Notes: a model not told the origin generated them from the sequence alone. DNA of 64,000 nt from Oscillospiraceae bacterium (GCA_020024155.1 JAHHUE010000003.1:5025-69024), one strand, 5' to 3'. Positions 7,653 through 16,542 are shown, numbered from the stretch's first letter. Program-made: numbers and translations.

Positions 7653-9479
7653 ATGAGAGTTGAAAATTTGAGAAATATCGCTATCATCGCTCACGTTGAC
7701 CATGGTAAAACAACTTTGGTTGATGGTATGCTTAAACAAAGCGGTACTTTCAGAGAAAACCAAGTGGTAAATGAAAGAGTTATGGACTCTGGTGATATTG
7801 AAAGAGAAAGAGGCATTACAATACTTGCAAAAAATGCTTCCTACACATACAATGGTGTAAAAGTTAACATCGTTGATACTCCTGGCCACGCAGACTTTGG
7901 TGGTGAAGTTGAACGTGTTCTTAAAATGGTTGACGGCGTTCTTTTGCTTGTTGACGCAGCAGAAGGTCCAATGCCTCAAACTCGCTTTGTTTTGGAAAAA
8001 GCACTTTCCCAAAACCTTTCAATTGTAATTGTTGTTAATAAAATTGACCGTCCTGATGCAAGAATTAAAGAAATCATTGACGAAATTCTTCTCTTGCTTA
8101 TGGATTTGGGTGCAACAGATGAACAGCTTGACAGCCCAATGCTCTTCTGCTCTGGTCGTGAAGGTATTGCAAGCTATTCTCCAGATGTTAAAGGCACAGA
8201 CTTTAAACCAATCTTTGATACCGTTCTTGAATATATCAAAGCTCCAGAAGTTGAACCAGAAGCTCCATTCTCAATGCTTGTTTCTAACATTGACTACAAC
8301 AGCTTTGTTGGTAGAACAGCAGTTGGTAGAATTGAAAGTGGTTCTGTAAAAGTTGGTCAAGATGTAACAGTTTGTGACTGGCATGACGAAACACTTAAAA
8401 AACGTGGTAGAATTACTGCTCTTTACGCATTTGAAGGTACTGGCAGAAAATCAATTGAAACTGCAAGTGCTGGCGATATCGTTATTGTTTCCGGTCTTGA
8501 AGATGTTACAATTGGTAACACAATCTGTGATTCAAGCAGTGTTAAACCTATCGAATTTGTTGCTATTGATGAGCCAACAGTTGAAATGACATTTGCTGTT
8601 AATGACAGTCCATTTGCTGGCAGAGAAGGCAAATTTGTTACAAGCCGTCAAATCAGAGACCGTCTTTACAAAGAACTTCTCAAAGACGTTGCTCTTAAAG
8701 TTGAAGATAGCACAACAAGCGAAAGCTTTAAAGTTATGGGTCGTGGTGAAATGCACCTCTCTATCCTTATCGAAAATATGAGAAGAGAAGGTTATGAATT
8801 CCAAGTATCACCACCAAGAGTTCTTATTAAAGAAGAAGACGGTGTTCTTATGGAACCATTTGAACATGTTGTTATTGATGTTCCAACAGAATATCAAGGT
8901 AATGTTATTGAAAAACTTTCTTCCAGAAAAGCTGAACTTGTACAGATGGCACCTCAGGGCGATTCTCGTATGAGAATTGAATTTAAAATGCCTTCTCGTG
9001 GTCTTTTCGGTTACAGAAGTGAATTCCTTACAGACACAAAAGGTGAAGGTATTCTCAACACAATCTTTGATGGTTACAAACCACACAAAGGCGAATTGCC
9101 AACAAGAAACACAGGTTCTCTTGTTTGCTTTGAAACAGGCGAATCCATCACTTATGGTCTTTACAATGCACAGGAACGTGGTTCTTTGTTTATCGGTGCT
9201 GGCGAACCAGTTTACGCTGGTATGGTTGTTGGTGTAAACCCTAAAAACGAAGACCTTGTTGTTAATGTATGTAAAAAGAAACAGCTTACAAATACTCGTG
9301 CTTCTGGTTCTGATGATGCTTTAAGACTTATCCCACACAAAAAGATGAGCCTTGAAGAATGTCTTGAATTCCTTGCTCCAGATGAACTTGTTGAAGTTAC
9401 ACCAAAAACACTTAGAATTAGAAAAGCTGTTCTTGACCATAGCGAAAGAGCTAGACTCAGAGCAAAGAAAAACGGTTAA
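7653..9479 (+). CDS. typA: Translational GTPase TypA/BipA
   Basis: TypA is a ribosome-associated GTPase involved in large-subunit assembly and growth under stress. The 608-residue protein has the P-loop AHVDHGKTT at 13-21, G2 in RERGITI, G3 DTPGHADFGGEVERV, G4 NKIDRPDAR and G5 CSGREG, then domain II, the EF-G-like III and V domains (ending GRGLFGYRSEFLTDTKGEG) and the TypA-specific C-terminal domain with KKMSLEECLEFLAPDELVEV. The ATG follows GGAGGGAATAA. It stands alone in its own transcription unit, divergent from ruvC and ended by a terminator. Confidence 0.97.
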   Translation: MRVENLRNIAIIAHVDHGKTTLVDGMLKQSGTFRENQVVNERVMDSGDIERERGITILAKNASYTYNGVKVNIVDTPGHADFGGEVERVLKMVDGVLLLVDAAEGPMPQTRFVLEKALSQNLSIVIVVNKIDRPDARIKEIIDEILLLLMDLGATDEQLDSPMLFCSGREGIASYSPDVKGTDFKPIFDTVLEYIKAPEVEPEAPFSMLVSNIDYNSFVGRTAVGRIESGSVKVGQDVTVCDWHDETLKKRGRITALYAFEGTGRKSIETASAGDIVIVSGLEDVTIGNTICDSSSVKPIEFVAIDEPTVEMTFAVNDSPFAGREGKFVTSRQIRDRLYKELLKDVALKVEDSTTSESFKVMGRGEMHLSILIENMRREGYEFQVSPPRVLIKEEDGVLMEPFEHVVIDVPTEYQGNVIEKLSSRKAELVQMAPQGDSRMRIEFKMPSRGLFGYRSEFLTDTKGEGILNTIFDGYKPHKGELPTRNTGSLVCFETGESITYGLYNAQERGSLFIGAGEPVYAGMVVGVNPKNEDLVVNVCKKKQLTNTRASGSDDALRLIPHKKMSLEECLEFLAPDELVEVTPKTLRIRKAVLDHSERARLRAKKNG

Positions 9480-9490
9480 TAAATTTTTAA

Positions 9491-9520
9491 ACAGCGGAGA
9501 TTTATCTTCGCTGTTTTTAT
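9491..9520 (+). terminator. Terminator of typA
   Basis: ACAGCG and CGCTGT pair across a 12-base interior that can itself pair as GAGAT/ATCTT, followed by TTTTTAT. It starts 12 bases after the typA stop. Confidence 0.75.
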
Positions 9521-9542
9521 ATAAAAACTTTATATTATAGCA

Positions 9543-9579
9543 AAAAAGAGATGCTGTGTTTTGACACTGCATCTCTTTT
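9543..9579 (-). terminator. Terminator of the two-component operon
   Basis: AAAAGAGATGC pairs with GCATCTCTTTT around a smaller GTG/CAC stem. On the minus strand it ends in a run of T directly after the kinase gene. It sits tail to tail with the typA terminator. Confidence 0.8.
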
Positions 9580-9582
9580 ATT

Positions 9583-11256
9583 TTATTTATTTTGTTTAAT
9601 TGGTAATGTAACTATAAAACAAGATCCTTTACCAAGTGTTGATTTAACTTGAACATCGCCACCCATTGCATTGGCAATATGTTTAACAATTGAAAGCCCT
9701 AAGCCTGTGCTGCTTATATTTTTATTTCTGGATTTATCAACAACAAAAAATCTTTGAAATACTTTTTGTATATCGCTTTGAGAAATTCCAATACCTGTAT
9801 CTTCAACCTTAAAAACAACATTATCATCAAATTTTTTTAATGATATAAATATATCTCCACCAACTTTATTATATTTTATAGCATTTGATATAAGGTTTCT
9901 GCATATATCTCCTATTTGTTTATAGTTTGCTTCAAGTAAAACATTATCAACATCACAGTTACAGTTTATTTTTTTATCAGTCATAGCAGGCATTAAATCT
10001 TTTGCAACTTCATTTACAATGTAACTCATATCAACAACAGAAATATCTTTTACACCATTTTCTTCAAGTGAAGAAATTTCCATTATATCTTCAATCAATG
10101 TAAGTAACAGGTTGGCATTTTTCTCTATAATACCGCCAAATTTGGCTATATCTTCTTCTTTTGCAATTCCACTTGATATAAGCTGACTATATCCCAAAAT
10201 ACTTGTAAGAGGGGTTTTTAGTTCGTGTGTGACATTTGCTGTAAACTCTCTTCTCATTTTTTGGCTTTCAGCTTGTTGAGTAATATCCAAAAATATAAGT
10301 ATTGCACCTTCGTTTTTACCATTTTGAATATTAGGGCTTATAGTGTACTGATACACGCAATTATTATACTCACTTATACCATGTACTGTATTGCCTGAAA
10401 AAGCACATTCCAGTTCATTTATTATTTTTTCATTGTTCCCTATGTGAACAAGTTTTGTATTCTCTTTAACATCAAAAATTTGTTGTGCTATTCTATTTAC
10501 TTGGGTAATATTTTTTTCTTTATCACAAACGATAATACATTCTTCCATATTTGAAAAAACGCTTGAAAGTTTTTCTCTCTCTGCCTCTATTCTGCTCATT
10601 TGATTTTGAATAGTTTCATGCTGGTCTTCAATTTTCTTTATAAACGGAGAAAGCTCATCATATCCACACTTATCAACATCATCAAAGTTATAGTTTTCAA
10701 TAGTGTTTACAATTCTTTTTGTTGTTTTTTCGGATATTACATAAACCATTATTAGAACTGCAATTATAGCAAGCACTATAATTGGCAAGTTGGAAACAAT
10801 ACCTTCGCTTACAATTGTTTGTGAACGCACACCAACTCTTATAATTCCTACATTATCAACTTTTAAAGCAAAATAATAATTCTTTTTATTATCAGTATCA
10901 GATATCCTTTGGCTGCTCCCTTTTGAGTTTTCAATAGCTTGTATTATCTCTTCTCTTTCAAGATGATTTTCCAGTGTTTCTTCATCGTAGATACTATCAA
11001 ACAATACATCTCCATCTTCTCCAATAAGTGTTACTCGGCTTTTAAATCCGTCTTGAAGTTCCGTAAGTATGTGGATAGCCTCATAACTATTTCTGCTATT
11101 TTGACATACCTCTTTTAACACATAAGCTTGATTTTCAGCTTGAACTATCATACTTTCAGCCTCAAAATGTCCGTAAGTCAAAATACAAATAATAGCAGTC
11201 AAAGTAACTGCTATTAAACATGATATAAGATTGTTTTGTATAATTTTATATTTCAT
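9583..11256 (-). CDS. Membrane sensor histidine kinase, PhoR/WalK type
   Basis: This 557-residue kinase has a transmembrane helix at about 8-30, an extracellular sensor of about 120 residues, a second helix at about 156-176, a short linker, a PAS domain at about 225-335, the HisKA segment NVTHELKTPLTSILGYSQLI with the phosphoaccepting histidine at 344, and an ATPase domain with an N box (NLISNAIKYN), G1 (DTGIGIS) and G2 (GLGLSIVKH). The architecture matches PhoR-type kinases. It lies 4 bp after the response regulator gene and surely works with it. The stimulus cannot be read from the sequence, since the outer domain is not a family I recognise and no regulated neighbours are visible. Confidence 0.9.
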   Translation of the reverse strand: MKYKIIQNNLISCLIAVTLTAIICILTYGHFEAESMIVQAENQAYVLKEVCQNSRNSYEAIHILTELQDGFKSRVTLIGEDGDVLFDSIYDEETLENHLEREEIIQAIENSKGSSQRISDTDNKKNYYFALKVDNVGIIRVGVRSQTIVSEGIVSNLPIIVLAIIAVLIMVYVISEKTTKRIVNTIENYNFDDVDKCGYDELSPFIKKIEDQHETIQNQMSRIEAEREKLSSVFSNMEECIIVCDKEKNITQVNRIAQQIFDVKENTKLVHIGNNEKIINELECAFSGNTVHGISEYNNCVYQYTISPNIQNGKNEGAILIFLDITQQAESQKMRREFTANVTHELKTPLTSILGYSQLISSGIAKEEDIAKFGGIIEKNANLLLTLIEDIMEISSLEENGVKDISVVDMSYIVNEVAKDLMPAMTDKKINCNCDVDNVLLEANYKQIGDICRNLISNAIKYNKVGGDIFISLKKFDDNVVFKVEDTGIGISQSDIQKVFQRFFVVDKSRNKNISSTGLGLSIVKHIANAMGGDVQVKSTLGKGSCFIVTLPIKQNK

Positions 11257-11260
11257 AATT

Positions 11261-11944
11261 TTATTCTGTTATAGGTTCTATTTTGTACCCCACACCTCTT
11301 ATTGTAACAATAGCATCGCCCATTGCTCTCAGCTTTTGTCTAAGTGTTTTTATGTGCATATCAACTGTTCTGCTTTCTCCAACATAGCTATCTCCCCATA
11401 CAGTATCCATTATATTTTCTCTTGTAAAAACTTTCTGTGGATTTGTTATAAATAATTTTAATAAGCTATATTCTTTTAATGTCAGTTCTATTTTTTGATT
11501 ATTTACTGTTATCAAATGTCTTTGTGTGTCCATAACTATATCACCAAAAACAATCTTGTTGGTTGATATTATAGTTTTTTCACATCTTCTTAAAACAGCT
11601 TTCACTCTTGACGCCATTTCCAAAACGCCAAAAGGCTTTGTAATATAGTCTTCTGCACCTATATCTAAGGCTTTTACAATATCAATTTCACTGTTTTTTG
11701 CAGTTAACATAATAACTGGTATATCTTTTAAATTTTCATCAGACTTTATATTTTTTAATATTGTTATTCCGTCTGTATCAGGCAGCATGATATCTAGTAT
11801 TACCAAATCTGGCATATCATTTTTTATTTTTTCTTTAAAATCTCCATAATTTAAAAAACCTTCTGTTTCAAAGCCTTGGCTTTCAAGAGCATAGGTTATT
11901 AAATTGTTTATATTTTCATCATCTTCAATACACCAGATTTTCAA
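11261..11944 (-). CDS. DNA-binding response regulator, OmpR/PhoB family
   Basis: The receiver domain (about residues 1-115) contains the acidic pair in IEDDEN, the phosphoaccepting aspartate in LVILDIMLPDTDG, TAKN, and the lysine in YITKPF. A winged-helix effector domain follows, with RENIMDTVWGDSYVGESRTV and the closing RGVGYKIE. I choose the TTG at 11944, giving 227 residues that start at KIWCIEDDEN. A GGGGG ribosome binding site sits at the right distance, and the -10 box TATAAT (11983-11978) leaves a leader that excludes the ATG at 11989 and makes the ATG at 11959 unlikely. It is first in the operon with the kinase. Confidence 0.9.
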   Translation of the reverse strand: MKIWCIEDDENINNLITYALESQGFETEGFLNYGDFKEKIKNDMPDLVILDIMLPDTDGITILKNIKSDENLKDIPVIMLTAKNSEIDIVKALDIGAEDYITKPFGVLEMASRVKAVLRRCEKTIISTNKIVFGDIVMDTQRHLITVNNQKIELTLKEYSLLKLFITNPQKVFTRENIMDTVWGDSYVGESRTVDMHIKTLRQKLRAMGDAIVTIRGVGYKIEPITE

Positions 11945-11977
11945 ATCATTATCCCCCATAAGTAAATCTATGGTTAT

Positions 11978-11983
11978 ATTATA
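11978..11983 (-). promoter_or_regulatory. -10 element of the two-component operon
   Basis: TATAAT on the minus strand, 34 bases before the proposed TTG start. The -35 region is AT-rich and not clear. Confidence 0.45.
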
Positions 11984-12019
11984 ACTCAAATTATATATTT
12001 TGTATATTTAAAATATATT

Positions 12020-12054
12020 TAAAAAAAGAAAACACCTTTGGAAATCAAAGGTGT
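12020..12054 (-). terminator. Terminator of trmK
   Basis: ACACCTTTG pairs with CAAAGGTGT over 9 bp with a 5-base loop. On the minus strand it is followed by TTTTCTTTTTTT and begins a few bases after the trmK stop. Confidence 0.9.
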
Positions 12055-12059
12055 AATTT

Positions 12060-12743
12060 TTAATTTAATAATTGCTTAACTTTTTCAACAGCATCAAGTA
12101 TATCTTGTGGACAACTTCCAGTATCTATAACCTTGCCTTTTGCTTTTTTTTCAAGTTGAGATAAAACCATTTCAAAATATCCCATTGCACTTTCATCAGT
12201 ACACTTTTCGCTTTTGCCTATGTAGCAGTCATATACTGTTGGCTCTGTTATTTCTCCTGTGTATTCCGCTGTTATTGCAGAATAAAACTTTTTCTTTTCA
12301 TTTACAGTTGTTTCGCTTGTAATTGAAAATCCATTTTTATAAAGATATTCTCTTATTCTGCTGCCACTTTGAGCTGGCACAAGAACAAGTTTTGTTTTAT
12401 TTTGCTTTATAAAAGGAGCATTTTCTATTATCTGTGCCATAGTTTCGCCGCCTAGACCGGCAATAACGATATGTGATATATCTTCTGTATTTTTTATACC
12501 TTGTAATCCGTCTGTAAGCAAAAACTCAGCTTTATCTTGTATGTTATTTTCTTTAAATAAATCAACAGCCTTTTGTAACGGCATTTTATTTATATCAGTT
12601 GCAATAATATGTTGTGCTTTTCCGCTTTTTATAAGATATAAGCTTAATTTACCATGGTCACAACCAACATCACAAACTGTTTTTCCGTCACAAACAAGAC
12701 TGGCAGCCATTAGTAAACGACTGCCAATGTTCTCATATTTCAT
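12060..12743 (-). CDS. trmK: tRNA (adenine-22-N1)-methyltransferase, TrmK family
   Basis: This 227-residue class I methyltransferase has the SAM motif CDVGCDHGKLSLYL near residues 23-36, ATDINKMPLQKA as motif II and the family-specific HIVIAGLGGETMAQII, which in TrmK forms the catalytic strand. A C-terminal coiled segment (about 180-225) is also typical. TrmK methylates N1 of A22 in tRNA and is widespread in Gram-positive bacteria. It follows the DUF1858 gene by one base and ends at a strong terminator. Confidence 0.88.
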   Translation of the reverse strand: MKYENIGSRLLMAASLVCDGKTVCDVGCDHGKLSLYLIKSGKAQHIIATDINKMPLQKAVDLFKENNIQDKAEFLLTDGLQGIKNTEDISHIVIAGLGGETMAQIIENAPFIKQNKTKLVLVPAQSGSRIREYLYKNGFSITSETTVNEKKKFYSAITAEYTGEITEPTVYDCYIGKSEKCTDESAMGYFEMVLSQLEKKAKGKVIDTGSCPQDILDAVEKVKQLLN

Positions 12744-12744
12744 A

Positions 12745-12945
12745 TTATTTATTGCCGAAATGAGCGTTTAATTTTGCAACAAGTTCGTCAGCATCAGTAC
12801 CGTGTACCATGCAAGCTTGTTCTATACTTTCGCCTCTTGAAGAAGGGCAACCAAGGCAGTGCATACCAATTTCCATAAAGTATTTGCCTGTTGTCATATC
12901 TGCATCAAGAATATCGCCAATATTTGTATTTCTTGTAACTACCAT
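12745..12945 (-). CDS. DUF1858 protein with paired cysteines
   Basis: A 66-residue protein with the DUF1858 pattern: an N-terminal segment TNIGDILDAD, then GMHCLGCPSSRGESIEQAC. The CxxC plus third cysteine could bind a metal, an iron-sulfur cluster or take part in redox chemistry. In other anaerobes this domain occurs next to or fused with hybrid-cluster and Fe-S proteins, but the function is not established. The start ATG lies 8 bases after AGGAG, and a promoter is visible upstream. It forms a two-gene operon with trmK. Confidence 0.85.
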   Translation of the reverse strand: MVVTRNTNIGDILDADMTTGKYFMEIGMHCLGCPSSRGESIEQACMVHGTDADELVAKLNAHFGNK

Positions 12946-12977
12946 TATGTTAGTCTCCTTTTATTTCAATTTTTTAT

Positions 12978-13006
12978 AGTATATTACTTATAATGCACTT
13001 TTTCAA
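12978..13006 (-). promoter_or_regulatory. Promoter of the DUF1858-trmK operon
   Basis: On the minus strand TTGAAA (13006-13001), 17 bp, then TATACT (12983-12978). The -35 abuts a perfect dyad AAGTGAT-TTA-ATCACTT (13005-13021), which may be an operator. Confidence 0.6.
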
Positions 13007-13023
13007 GTGATTTAATCACTTTT

Positions 13024-13374
13024 TTAATGTTTACAACCTGAAAAAAGAATTGAGATTTCTATTTTATTTGAATAATCTTTAAAGAAAACATCTTTATATT
13101 TTTTAAAAGGATTATGCTCCATATTAAAAGAAAAGAACTTTGCTCCTTGATTTTCTCCATAAGCAACACTTGCACGGATAATACCATCAAGATATCTTGT
13201 ATCCGGAGTTTTGCTATCAAGCAGAGTTATTGTATCGTCATCTACTATGAATAATGTATACCCAAATAAATCTGCTCCATCACTCAAAATATATCCTTGC
13301 AAATCGCCTTCAAATCTTCCCTTATTCAACAGTTCAATTATATCATATTCTCTGATAGGCTTCATTGTAAACAT
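13024..13374 (-). CDS. Conserved hypothetical protein
   Basis: I do not recognise this 116-residue protein with certainty. It is soluble, with alternating strands (LQGYILSDGADLFGYTLFIV) and a segment ASVAYGENQGAKFFSFN that resembles the acetyl-CoA-binding helix region of GNAT-like folds, but no clear A-box (R/Q-x-x-G-x-G/A) is present. It ends with a cysteine-histidine tail, GCKH. It is the last gene of the site-2 protease to rluB operon, 2 bp after rluB, with its ribosome binding site AGAGG inside the rluB end. It could be a GNAT-fold protein that has lost catalysis, or something unrelated. Confidence 0.7.
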   Translation of the reverse strand: MFTMKPIREYDIIELLNKGRFEGDLQGYILSDGADLFGYTLFIVDDDTITLLDSKTPDTRYLDGIIRASVAYGENQGAKFFSFNMEHNPFKKYKDVFFKDYSNKIEISILFSGCKH

Positions 13375-13376
13375 TA

Positions 13377-14144
13377 TTATTTTGCCTCTGTATCTTTTCT
13401 TTTATTTCTGCTTGTTTTTGAAGCTGATGATTTAAGTGCAATAACTTCACTTGGTTTAAGTTCTCTAAATTTACCTGGTGCAAGCATACCAAGCTTAACT
13501 GAACCAATTGAATTTCTGCGCAATCTTGCAACTTCAAGTCCAACAGCAGCACACATACGACGAACTTGACGGTTTTTGCCTTCTTTAATGGAAATTTCCA
13601 ATACAGAACGATTTTCTTCCTGTGTAACAACTCTTACAACAGCTGGCAAAGTTTTTGTACCGTCATCAAGATAAACACCGTTAGCAAGTGCAATAAGCTG
13701 TTCTTCTGTAACTGTTGGTCTTACTGTTACACGGTAAAGTTTTGAAACTTGATGTGATGGATGTGTAAGCATATTTGCAAAATTACCATCATTTGTAAAC
13801 AAAAGCAAGCCTTCACTGTCTTTATCCAATCTTCCAACTGGATAAACACGAACTGGAACATCTTGCATAAGTTCAAGAACAGTTTTTCTACCTCTGTCAT
13901 CTTTGCTTGTTGTTATATATCCTCTTGGTTTATTAAGCATATAGTAGTAGTATTCTTTTTTCTTATCAAAGAATACTCTCTGTCCATCAACAGTAAGCAC
14001 ATCTGCTCTTACATCCATTTTATCGCCAAGAGAAACAGGACGGCCGTTAAGACGCACTCTGTCTTCCAAAATTATTTGTTCTGCTTGTCTGCGTGAGCAA
14101 AGACCTTGGTCTGCCATTGCTTTCTGTATGCGTGTATCTCGCAT
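13377..14144 (-). CDS. rluB: 23S rRNA pseudouridine synthase, RsuA/RluB family
   Basis: This 255-residue enzyme has an N-terminal S4 RNA-binding domain (residues 1-55, with DQGLCSRRQAEQIIL) and a synthase domain whose catalytic aspartate is Asp107 in GRLDKDSEGLLLFTNDG. KEGKNRQVRRMCAAVGLEV is the second family motif. The RluB/RsuA branch modifies 23S rRNA U2605 (RluB) or 16S rRNA (RsuA). The neighbourhood next to scpA-scpB matches the Gram-positive rluB. The basic tail after residue 230 is low complexity. The ATG is set by a perfect AGGAGG. Confidence 0.92.
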   Translation of the reverse strand: MRDTRIQKAMADQGLCSRRQAEQIILEDRVRLNGRPVSLGDKMDVRADVLTVDGQRVFFDKKKEYYYYMLNKPRGYITTSKDDRGRKTVLELMQDVPVRVYPVGRLDKDSEGLLLFTNDGNFANMLTHPSHQVSKLYRVTVRPTVTEEQLIALANGVYLDDGTKTLPAVVRVVTQEENRSVLEISIKEGKNRQVRRMCAAVGLEVARLRRNSIGSVKLGMLAPGKFRELKPSEVIALKSSASKTSRNKRKDTEAK

Positions 14145-14157
14145 TATATCCTCCTAA

Positions 14158-14589
14158 TTATTCAACAACTTCTGTGTTAACTACCTTTTCTTCTTTTATA
14201 ATTGTTGCTTCTTGTTTTTTACCTGTTTTTGAAGCCACAAATCCTTCAACTTTATCTATAACTTCTGGAACCATATTTACAAGACGGTCAATTGTTGCAC
14301 CACCTTCTGCAAGCTGCATAAGACGCACATTGCCATCTTTTATAACCAAAAAGCCAACCGGTGTTATAGATGCACCACTGGAAGCTGCACCACCAAACAA
14401 ATCTTTTTGGGTTTTAGATGCAAAGTCTGTACCACCTGAAACAAAACCAAAAGAAATTTTAGAAATAGGTAAAATTGTTGTTCCGTCTTGTGTGTTTATA
14501 GGGGTTCCTATTATTGTGTTAGAATCCACCAAGTCACGCATTTTTTCTAATGCTGACGCCATCAATTCTTGTACTGGTTTTTCTGCCAT
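14158..14589 (-). CDS. ytfJ: Sporulation protein GerW (YtfJ family)
   Basis: The 143-residue protein matches the GerW/YtfJ family throughout. It contains TIIGTPINTQDGTTILPISK and SFGFVSGGTDF, then a glycine- and alanine-rich stretch (GGAASSGASITP) and VGFLVIKDGNVRLM. GerW is needed for spores to respond to certain germinants in Bacillus subtilis and is conserved in spore-forming Clostridia. Its presence, with spoIIE in the same window, supports a spore former. It sits between the DUF2953 gene and rluB, the normal position. Confidence 0.92.
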   Translation of the reverse strand: MAEKPVQELMASALEKMRDLVDSNTIIGTPINTQDGTTILPISKISFGFVSGGTDFASKTQKDLFGGAASSGASITPVGFLVIKDGNVRLMQLAEGGATIDRLVNMVPEVIDKVEGFVASKTGKKQEATIIKEEKVVNTEVVE

Positions 14590-14592
14590 AAT

Positions 14593-15267
14593 TTAATTCT
14601 CCTTTAAAGATTTGTTATTAGCCATAATTTGTTTATACTGTTTAAACAAATACCAGCCCAATGTAATTATTATACTAGGACACGCTTGTATTTTACAATA
14701 AAAATAAGTCTTATCTTCATAAAGATTGGCAAAATCTGCAACAAATATAGGGCTTTTATAAAAAATTTTGACATATTTTTGCAAAATAATATTAACTGCA
14801 TAAAAAGATGTTGTCATTGCAGCATATTTTTTTTGCAAATCGTGTGCATCATCGCTAGTTATAGGCATTATAAAACTGACACCCTTTACTGTTATGCCAT
14901 TAAATAAAATTTTAAACGCACCTTTAACAGTTTCAAGCACTTGTTTTACAATGTGTTTATTATTAAGAACATACTCAAATATTTCTTTAAATTTGTTCTT
15001 TTCTTTTTTTGTTTCTTTTGTATCTTTTTTTTCTGATTTTGCCGAGTTTGTTGGTTTCTTGGCAACTTTTTTAGGCTTATCTTTTTTTCTAAAAGAAATA
15101 TTCAACGGATATACTTTTAATTTTAAAAAAAATAATCTTACCTTAACCACAAAATTTTTACTCTGCGTGTATTCCACATAAAAAGTTCGTGGAACTAAGA
15201 TAAACCAGATAATAATAATTAAAATCGCCAAAATAATCCAGCCTATAACAGCTAAAATTTTAAGCAT
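14593..15267 (-). CDS. DUF2953 membrane-anchored protein
   Basis: A 224-residue protein with one N-terminal transmembrane helix (residues 7-25, rich in I and L) followed by a strongly basic linker (residues 55-90, many KK and KE) and a soluble domain. It belongs to DUF2953, whose gene lies next to ytfJ in many Firmicutes. The function is unknown. The tight linkage with gerW suggests a role in sporulation or spore germination, but that is inference from position only. It starts one base after scpB ends. Confidence 0.8.
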   Translation of the reverse strand: MLKILAVIGWIILAILIIIIWFILVPRTFYVEYTQSKNFVVKVRLFFLKLKVYPLNISFRKKDKPKKVAKKPTNSAKSEKKDTKETKKEKNKFKEIFEYVLNNKHIVKQVLETVKGAFKILFNGITVKGVSFIMPITSDDAHDLQKKYAAMTTSFYAVNIILQKYVKIFYKSPIFVADFANLYEDKTYFYCKIQACPSIIITLGWYLFKQYKQIMANNKSLKEN

Positions 15268-15268
15268 T

Positions 15269-15826
15269 TTAATCTTCCTCTGCCAAACCTATTTGATATG
15301 TTTCATCAATTGATGAACTACTTTTTATTTTTGGTAACTGTTCAAGACTTTCAAGAGAGAAACTTCTCAAAAATACTGGTGTTGTTCTATAACTTATTGG
15401 TTTACCTGGAATATCAAGTCTTCCTGCTTCTTCAATAAGATTTCTGCTCAAAAGTCTTTGTATACTGCTTGAAGAATCCACACCTCTAACCTGTTCAATA
15501 AAAGCACGGGAAACTGGCTGATTATACGCAATAATTGCCAATGTTTCCATAGCAGCATTAGAAAGAGGAGCGTTCTTTTTCTGGCTTATAGCTTTATAAA
15601 CATATTCTGCATATTCAGTATCAGTGGCAAATAATACAGTTTCTGCATTTCTTACAAGTCTTATACCACTTTCTGCGTCATTATATTTTTGGCTAAGAGT
15701 ATCAAGAATATAATCTAACTGTTCCAAATCAATTTCAAGAACTTCTTTTAATTTCTGAGTGCTTATTCCTTCACCACTTGCAAAAATTATAGCCTCTGCG
15801 GCACATAAACTTTGTTCTGTTGTCAT
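15269..15826 (-). CDS. scpB: Segregation and condensation protein B
   Basis: ScpB (185 residues) is a winged-helix kleisin partner that works with ScpA and SMC to condense and separate chromosomes. It shows AAEAIIFASGEGISTQKL at the start, the conserved AAMETLAIIAYNQPVSRAFIEQVRGVDSS and the LLSRNLIEEAGRLDIPGKPISYRTTP segment near the end. It overlaps nothing and begins 3 bp after scpA ends. No smc gene is in the window. Confidence 0.97.
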   Translation of the reverse strand: MTTEQSLCAAEAIIFASGEGISTQKLKEVLEIDLEQLDYILDTLSQKYNDAESGIRLVRNAETVLFATDTEYAEYVYKAISQKKNAPLSNAAMETLAIIAYNQPVSRAFIEQVRGVDSSSSIQRLLSRNLIEEAGRLDIPGKPISYRTTPVFLRSFSLESLEQLPKIKSSSSIDETYQIGLAEED

Positions 15827-15829
15827 AAA

Positions 15830-16531
15830 CTATCTCCTGTGCTGTTTTGAAAGTATCATATTTTCTTTATCATCTATTGATATACGATGAGCACGAATAA
15901 GCTCTAAAATAGCCATAAATGTTGCAATAGCTTCGCTTTTACCTTTGCTTTTATCAAAAGCAGACTGCAAAGATGCAATTTTACTTTTCATAAGACATTT
16001 AAGCACTGTAAATATTTTAGCCTGCACTGAAACAAAAGGTGCAGAAACAATAGGGTCAAACTTTTCTTGTTTAGGTGGGGCACGTCTTATGGACTTATCA
16101 TCTAGAATTTCATAAGCTTTAACTAAATCACTAATCGGATGAATAATATCGTATGTCAAATCTTCTTTTATAAGCACTGTATCTCTTACAAAAACATTAT
16201 CACCTATAAACATTTCTCTAAGCTGTTCTGATGCAATTTTCGCTTGACTATATTCAATAAGCTGACCTTGCAATTCTGCTTTAAGTTTTTCGCCTTCGTC
16301 ATCTTTTGGAAGAAGATAAACAGATTTAAGATAAACAAGTCTTGCTGCCATATCTATAAAGTCACTGGCAATATCAAGATTCTGTTGCTGTGCCTCTTTG
16401 ATAATTTCAAGATACTGATTTATTATAGTAATAATTTCAATATCTAAAATATTCATTTTATGTTTTGAAATAAGTGTCAGCAAAAGGTCTAGCGGGCCTT
16501 CAAACTGCTCCAATTTAAAATTAAGCTGCAT
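15830..16531 (-). CDS. scpA: Segregation and condensation protein A (kleisin)
   Basis: ScpA bridges the SMC heads. The 233-residue protein begins with the kleisin signature FEGPLDLLLTLISKHKMNIL. ASDFIDMAARLVYLKSVYLLP follows, and it ends with FMAILELIRAHRISI, the C-terminal winged helix. It is second in the operon, 11 bp after the site-2 protease gene. The normal family length is about 240-260. Confidence 0.97.
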   Translation of the reverse strand: MQLNFKLEQFEGPLDLLLTLISKHKMNILDIEIITIINQYLEIIKEAQQQNLDIASDFIDMAARLVYLKSVYLLPKDDEGEKLKAELQGQLIEYSQAKIASEQLREMFIGDNVFVRDTVLIKEDLTYDIIHPISDLVKAYEILDDKSIRRAPPKQEKFDPIVSAPFVSVQAKIFTVLKCLMKSKIASLQSAFDKSKGKSEAIATFMAILELIRAHRISIDDKENMILSKQHRR

Positions 16532-16542
16532 TAAATCACCTT

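Noticed and set aside
7638..9572. Several open frames of 70-120 codons on the strand opposite typA and in its other frames
   Set aside because: They follow the codon bias of typA in shadow, have no ribosome binding sites and are rich in C, F and K in the manner of antisense translation.
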